Program-made: the position numbers and the translations under genes
Assembly (NCBI GenBank): GCA_008360955.1
Contig: LUCM01009864.1
Span: forward strand, 241,755-305,754
Direction of reading: 5' to 3'
Source of the DNA: Fasciolopsis buskii
Taxonomy: Eukaryota > Platyhelminthes > Trematoda > Plagiorchiida > Fasciolidae
Length of the DNA stretch: 64,000 nt
Notes under the pieces: generated by a model
What the model saw: the letters and a program-made list of their open reading frames with translations, nothing else
What the model was told of the DNA's origin: nothing
Databases searched by the model: none
Shown: piece after piece, positions 59,560-64,000 of the stretch
How the letters are laid out: each line of letters opens with the position of its first letter
Numbering within the stretch: position 1 is the first letter of the stretch

Positions 59560-60571
59560 TGGTTTGGAGTGATTAGATCAAGGCATACATTTAGAGTTGC
59601 GTAAAGTTGGTTGGTGGCCAGTTGGGGATCCACCGATAGAAAGAAACTATCCCAATTTTGACTATGAATTGTGGAGGGAAGGCGGCCCGATGAGGCTCTG
59701 TGGTATGGCTTAGTGGAGGCTGAGGAGGAGATAACGGGCGTCGAAACTGAGAACTTGCAAACGATTTGGGAATGGTCCCATCCGAGTAATTTGTTATCTA
59801 TGGATGTGCGCACCTGTGTTACGCCAGTTGCGAAGATAAAATCTAGAATGCTGTCGGCCCTTGTGGGTAATGAAACGTGCTGTGTCCACCCACCCAGTCG
59901 TACACTGGAAACAAATGCAGAAAGGTATTTGGGGGAGAAGAAAGATGACCAACAAATCCCTGGGGTTTTAAAGTCGCCCGCTAATAGCTTAGGGCCTGGA
60001 AGGTCGGCGGCCACGTTGAGCGCGTCAGTTAGTGGTAAGAGCTCTGACTGATGCGTACTAGGGGGACGGTAGATTTAACTGATCAGTAAGTCCTGCTGCC
60101 CGATAGCCACAGTCAGCCAGATGGAATCTTTCAGGTTATTAAAGGTAGGATGATTGTACCATGAAGCTGAAAGGGTGTCTCTTGTGTATACGAGACAGCC
60201 TCCCCCACGCTTATTTATCCTGTCTTTCCTAAAAGCGTTGTAACCGACTAAACAATGTCTCTGTCGGGGGTATTGTCGGTCAGCCGTATCTCAGTGATAA
60301 GAATGAAATCGTATCTACGTGTATACACCAACAGGCGCAGCGTGTGTACCTTATTTAGTATCGAGCGAGCATTTAATAGTAACAGTGAAAATGGTTCACT
60401 TGTAGTAGCATGTGAATGTGAAAAACTAGAGTAAATGTCATCATGGACGTATGATTTCAGTTGGGGTGGAAAGTCATTGTGAGACAAGCAAGGAAGAATA
60501 TATGTTGGTGGTAAGGCCTTTGGGTGATCATGTTCTGTCACGCCTGATTCATAAGCTACGGTAGGTTCCAA
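59421..60571 (-). pseudogene. LINE apurinic/apyrimidinic-like endonuclease, frameshifted
   Basis: Starts in the frame 60571-60248 with LLLLNARSILNKVHTLRLL and YDFILITEIRLTDNTPD. It then shifts frame near 60250 (GYNAFRKDRINKRGGG), has a stop in place of a sense codon before IYRPP near 60080, and goes on in the frame 60014-59421 with LLAGDFKTPGICW, SILDFIFATG and WDHSQIVCKF. The family nicks the target DNA. GDF and the DH pair of the active site remain, but the enzyme is broken. Confidence 0.75.
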
Positions 60572-60828
60572 CCTGTTCCTTGGTATAGACGGTGAGCAAC
60601 GTGCATTTGTTGGGGAGTGAAGAGGCTGTGCAACGGTGGTGGAGGGTATGGTATGGCTGAGGGAAAAACCGGGTAAAATAATGGGTATCCTGACGGCATT
60701 TGGAGCACATCAGTAGCTGACAGGATGTTTGAAGGCCTGACTTCTAGCTGATTAGAAGCCTCTAGGTTTGGTCTGAGAAATTGGGACAGCAGGTGTTGGC
60801 AGGTCGGCTTAAGCATTGCGTTTACAGG

Positions 60829-61902
60829 CTATAGATGGTCAGCCAAGGTTAACTCGGAAAAGTGTGGCCTTGTCCAGATTCGCATATGGTTCATACGTCC
60901 GTTTGGAGTAACAGGTGACGGGCCAGCACTACAGAAATCAGTTCCACTTTGGGGACGGTGACTGAGGTTGAAGTTATGGTTATTAAATAACGTTGGATGG
61001 GGCGGCGAGAGATGGTTCTTAGTGCTTCTGGGTTTGTTTGTGGCGCTAAAATGAGAAAATTGAGGTCTAACGGAGTTAGCCATACCTCCTGAAGGGGCTG
61101 AGCAATGTGACCATGGTAAATCTGATGGCACGGTGCTACTATTTATGGGCTTGGCGGGGATCTTAGGAGGTGGATGAGGTTTATGTCTTTTACGTGGACC
61201 TGTTCTATTGAGGAGGGTCGCAACATCGTTGGTCAGAGACAAGTCGCTTTCTTTGGTGTCAAGCACATCATTGGACACTTGAGGGCCTGCAGCCTGTGGG
61301 GGCAAGTGGAGTATGACAGTGAACTACAGGTACTGGCCTTGGCAATCGTACTGTAGAGAGGGCGCGGGATGGAACTTTGTTTGGGTTTAACTGAACAAGG
61401 TGACGTTGTGTTGCTGTTGCCTAGGTGGGGGCGTTTGGACAGGGCCTGAAATGTGAGGGGTGAGCTCGATAGGTTTAGGTCTACCAAATTAGAGCGTGAA
61501 CTGGTGGACGGTATTGGCTCTAATGAAATTCTGTTAGGCCGGCGAACGGGTGAATGTTTTGGAGACAATGCCCGTCTTAGGCGACTTTGCTGTAGTGGGC
61601 CGTGCAATGTTTGGTGGTGGTATCCTGGAAGTCACGTGCGTGTGACTGGAGTCGTGCGAAGGATTGGCGAAAATTTTCCTCTGGAGAGGTGTTTTGCCTA
61701 TGGTTATTTTTATATTTTTAAATGGTGTAGTTGCAGCAATAACGCTTTGCTTGCTGATGAAAAGCTTTGCTAGAACCTTTGTCTGGAACTGCACCGTGAG
61801 GGGGCAACTGTGACGCTGTGTCCGCCTCCGCAGCCTCGTCATTCTACATAGTATGTGCGCCATGCCGCTAGCCGCCAAGAGTTGATCTCTAAGGCCGTTC
61901 AT
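60829..61902 (-). pseudogene. LINE ORF1, frameshifted
   Basis: Starts MNGLRDQLLAASGMAHILCR at 61902 and runs through three overlapping frames (61902-61534, 61607-61233, 61305-60829) with two frameshifts. The protein is basic at the start and then rich in Pro, Ser, Thr and His, as in ORF1 RNA-binding proteins of CR1-like elements. No zinc knuckle is seen. ORF2 begins about 13 bp after its stop. Confidence 0.6.
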
Positions 61903-61930
61903 AGGAATACGATCAGGGATGTTAAAGACT

Positions 61931-62157
61931 ATTAATTAAAGGAAAAACAAAGAAATACTGGAAATCTTTCAAAATCCTTACCGCTGAATTTCGCCAAAAA
62001 CAATTAGCCAAACTGAGAATAGCAGACGAAGCAGCACTTGGTTTCACAAACTGGGGCATAAATAACCGACAACGACAACGGGTGACCAAGATGGAGGCAA
62101 GCGCGACGAACCCGACCCATGTAAATGTATGAATCTCAAATCAGAAAATTTTAATTA
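61931..62157 (-). repeat. 228-bp direct repeat, upstream copy (5' side of the young LINE)
   Basis: Partner of 55878-56106. On the minus strand it lies immediately before ORF1, and includes CCATCTTGGTCACCCG, so it could also be the 5' untranslated region and internal promoter of the element. Confidence 0.9.
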
Positions 62158-62302
62158 AAACAGATACCTGGTAAATTACAGTTAATTAATATCAAAGTAG
62201 TTTCAAGAGGCGGCAAGTCATTTTAACACATAGCAAATGCCTATTTATGTGCGCATCTCTCGCCTGGCTCATACCGGGTGCAGACACTAAACAAGGCGAT
62301 AC

Positions 62303-62391
62303 CTGGGCAGCTGCTCCCAAATCACCATCAGCTAGTAGACAGAATCCAATTCTTTTTCCAAATCCACCTTCACTAGCGAACGTTTTCAAAA
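62303..62391 (-). CDS. exon-like segment, unassigned
   Basis: An 89-bp open segment lies between a GGTTTTCAAG acceptor and a CCAG donor before gtatcg. It encodes LKTFASEGGFGKRIGFCLLA then DGDLGAAAQ. The frame is also open beyond both sites (62485-62192). Glycine-rich protein-like sequence, family not recognised. Confidence 0.2.
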
Positions 62392-62399
62392 CTTGAAAA

Positions 62400-64000
62400 C
62401 CAAAATTACTCAGAACAAATGTCAGGAATCCAATGAAATTGTGATTACATAATTTCCATGCAGTGTCATCGTCTCCAATTAACACAAAATATGCACCCTT
62501 ATATCCGGCTTTTTATGCCGAGCATCCGTTCAGATTGCCGTTCACCAGACCATATCTTCCTTAATAAACTGTCTTCAAATATTATTGCCCCTGATTTGTG
62601 CACTTTCTCTCGCCATTCCGTCATATTCAACTCGTTTTCACGTCCAGCACTCACGAATTTCGTCACAATATTAAATCAACCTGCAAAGATGAATATCCAT
62701 CAGGTCCGTTGCGTGTATATGATAGCCTGCGTGCTGTCCAACGGAGTCAGCAAAAAGGCACCGATATAAATTCACCATCGAACTCAAATCCAGCGTGAGA
62801 CAATTGGTTACCATATGTGCATTTATTATTCAAATGTGGCCTAACGGCACTGTTGATATTTTGCAGGTCTTCTACTCCTTTCATATGAGAATTTTTAGTT
62901 CTTTTTTCCGATTTTTCACTGTGGACGCACGTAACATTCATGCAAACTGCTTGTTTGTGGCACTGTCCGCTGCTCCGCATGTCGGCACTGTAATCGATAT
63001 TTCCTTCAAGCAATATTTAAAGAAATTATCATTTAATTGTTATAAAAAATTCAGCAACATTGTTAGTCTTCCAGACGCGAAAACTTACGGCCACATAATT
63101 ATTCTAGTGGTGTAGCAAATTTAGCCTTTAGTCTTGCAAACGACTTTGAGTCCGATGCAAGGGTAGTTCGTGTATGCTTTTTGGGCTTGAAATTTTGCCT
63201 ACATTATTGCACTCGTCTGTCGGAAAACTGCTAAAGCACGTGCTCAGCGGTACCATTTGCGATACGTGCGAGCTTTGAGCACATATGAAGTGCTCTGCTA
63301 TAGAGACGGACGATTATGTTGTTTATCGACAACATGAATAAATGGAGTGGATCTGTCCAAGGCGCAAATATGCCCTCAGTTATTAATATAAGCCGATTAT
63401 CTTAAGGAAAGTTCCAACACAACCGAGGTCATCCAGCAGGAAGAATTGGCTGGAGCTCCGAAGAAGGATTGGGGAAAAGCATCAACTCGGAGGTAATACA
63501 GAATCCAACAGAAAACATCGAAGAAGCCTCGTCAAATGCTGAGCAACAAAGAAAGGAGGGAGCATGGGCGAAGTCGCTAAAATAACAGCGTTGTGCAAAA
63601 TTAAGACGTATGACAAAGCGCAAGTGAACAAAAGTCAGGAGAACATTGCACAGAGGGTTGTACTAAACATAAATTCCTAGAGGGGAAAATTGTAGAGCCA
63701 AAAATGCAGCTATATGTTATGAGAATAGTGCACTGGCCTTGTGACGCGCCACTTGAAAACCCACTAATCTCAAAGGCTGAGAACCATTCATTAGGGAATT
63801 CAACAAAAGAGGCGAACTCCAGTCCATGTGGGTAAAGCGCCTTCTAAGGATGTTTGGTGTGAATCAAGACGCTTGCTTAAAACACGCACGTGGGTAAGAC
63901 ATTTGGAGGATATCCGATAGTGGTTGAAATTCCAAGACAGCCAGATCGTTACATATGGAATTCGCGACTGCATAGGCCATAGGTTAGCTTTCGGCCGTGG
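62400..64000. other. no gene recognised
   Basis: Overlapping open frames on both strands (for example 62795-63115 plus and 63013-62747 minus) have no known domain. The minus frame ends in NQLSHAGFEFDGEFISVPFC, which looks protein-like but stands alone. No repeat copies of this segment occur elsewhere in the window. Confidence 0.4.

Larger units (their letters stand above)
56107..61930 (-). mobile_element. CR1-like LINE, full-length, youngest copy in the window
   Basis: Read on minus: start of ORF1 at 61902, ORF1 to 60829, ORF2 from about 60816 to 57589, about 1.48 kb of 3' region and a tail of ATT/ATC repeats ending at 56107. It is bounded by near-identical 228-bp direct repeats. ORF1 is split over three frames and ORF2 over about five, with one extra stop near 60080, so it cannot move by itself. 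The RT core is uninterrupted over 467 codons. All recognisable CR1-like copies at 42-56 kb are far more decayed. Confidence 0.85.

Overview
This is eukaryotic genomic DNA with spliced genes, long introns and many decayed retrotransposons. It is most likely from a parasitic flatworm (trematode favoured, diphyllobothriid tapeworm possible). The case rests on the LINE families: an RTE-like endonuclease-RT with motifs such as LGHVLRMPAHRLPSR and GPFGLDS, and a CR1/Jockey-like element with (ATT/ATC)n tails. It also rests on very short introns (33-78 bp) in one gene beside multi-kilobase introns in another. There are no bacterial operons, CRISPR arrays or rRNA genes.

Two host genes can be read with confidence. 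(1) Plus strand, 5911-22327: five exons of a prominin-like pentaspan membrane glycoprotein, from the end of the first large loop (with TM3) through TM4, the second large loop, TM5 and a stop. All exon phases agree. The N-terminal half is not seen and probably lies upstream of the window. (2) Minus strand, 40863-40027: a complete six-exon, 191-residue IFT27/RABL4-like small GTPase of the intraflagellar transport system. An in-frame stop directly precedes the ATG, and the terminal TGA overlaps a poly(A) signal.

The rest is mostly repeats. 1-5.9 kb: no gene recognised, but a foldback element with two 350-bp arms at 3.7-5.0 kb. 6-22 kb: prominin introns with a duplicated 160-bp repeat, a tRNA-like SINE promoter and an RTE-like LINE. 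24.3-26.6 kb: two more RTE-like fragments head to tail. 26.6-33.7 kb: AT-rich, empty. 33.7-35.8 kb: an unrecognised 240-codon reading frame broken by two stops, an RTE-like LINE end and another RT fragment. 37.7-38.5 kb: a degenerate CMC/EnSpm-like transposase. 42.6-56 kb: several CR1-like copies, two of them tail to tail so that their 3' regions form a large diverged inverted repeat. 56.1-62.2 kb: the youngest CR1-like LINE, minus strand, with an intact RT core, broken ORF1 and endonuclease, and 228-bp direct repeats at both ends. 62.2-64 kb: nothing certain.

The two host genes are not evidently co-regulated. Prominins act at membrane protrusions and IFT27 in cilia, so a shared ciliary or protrusion theme is possible but is only inference.
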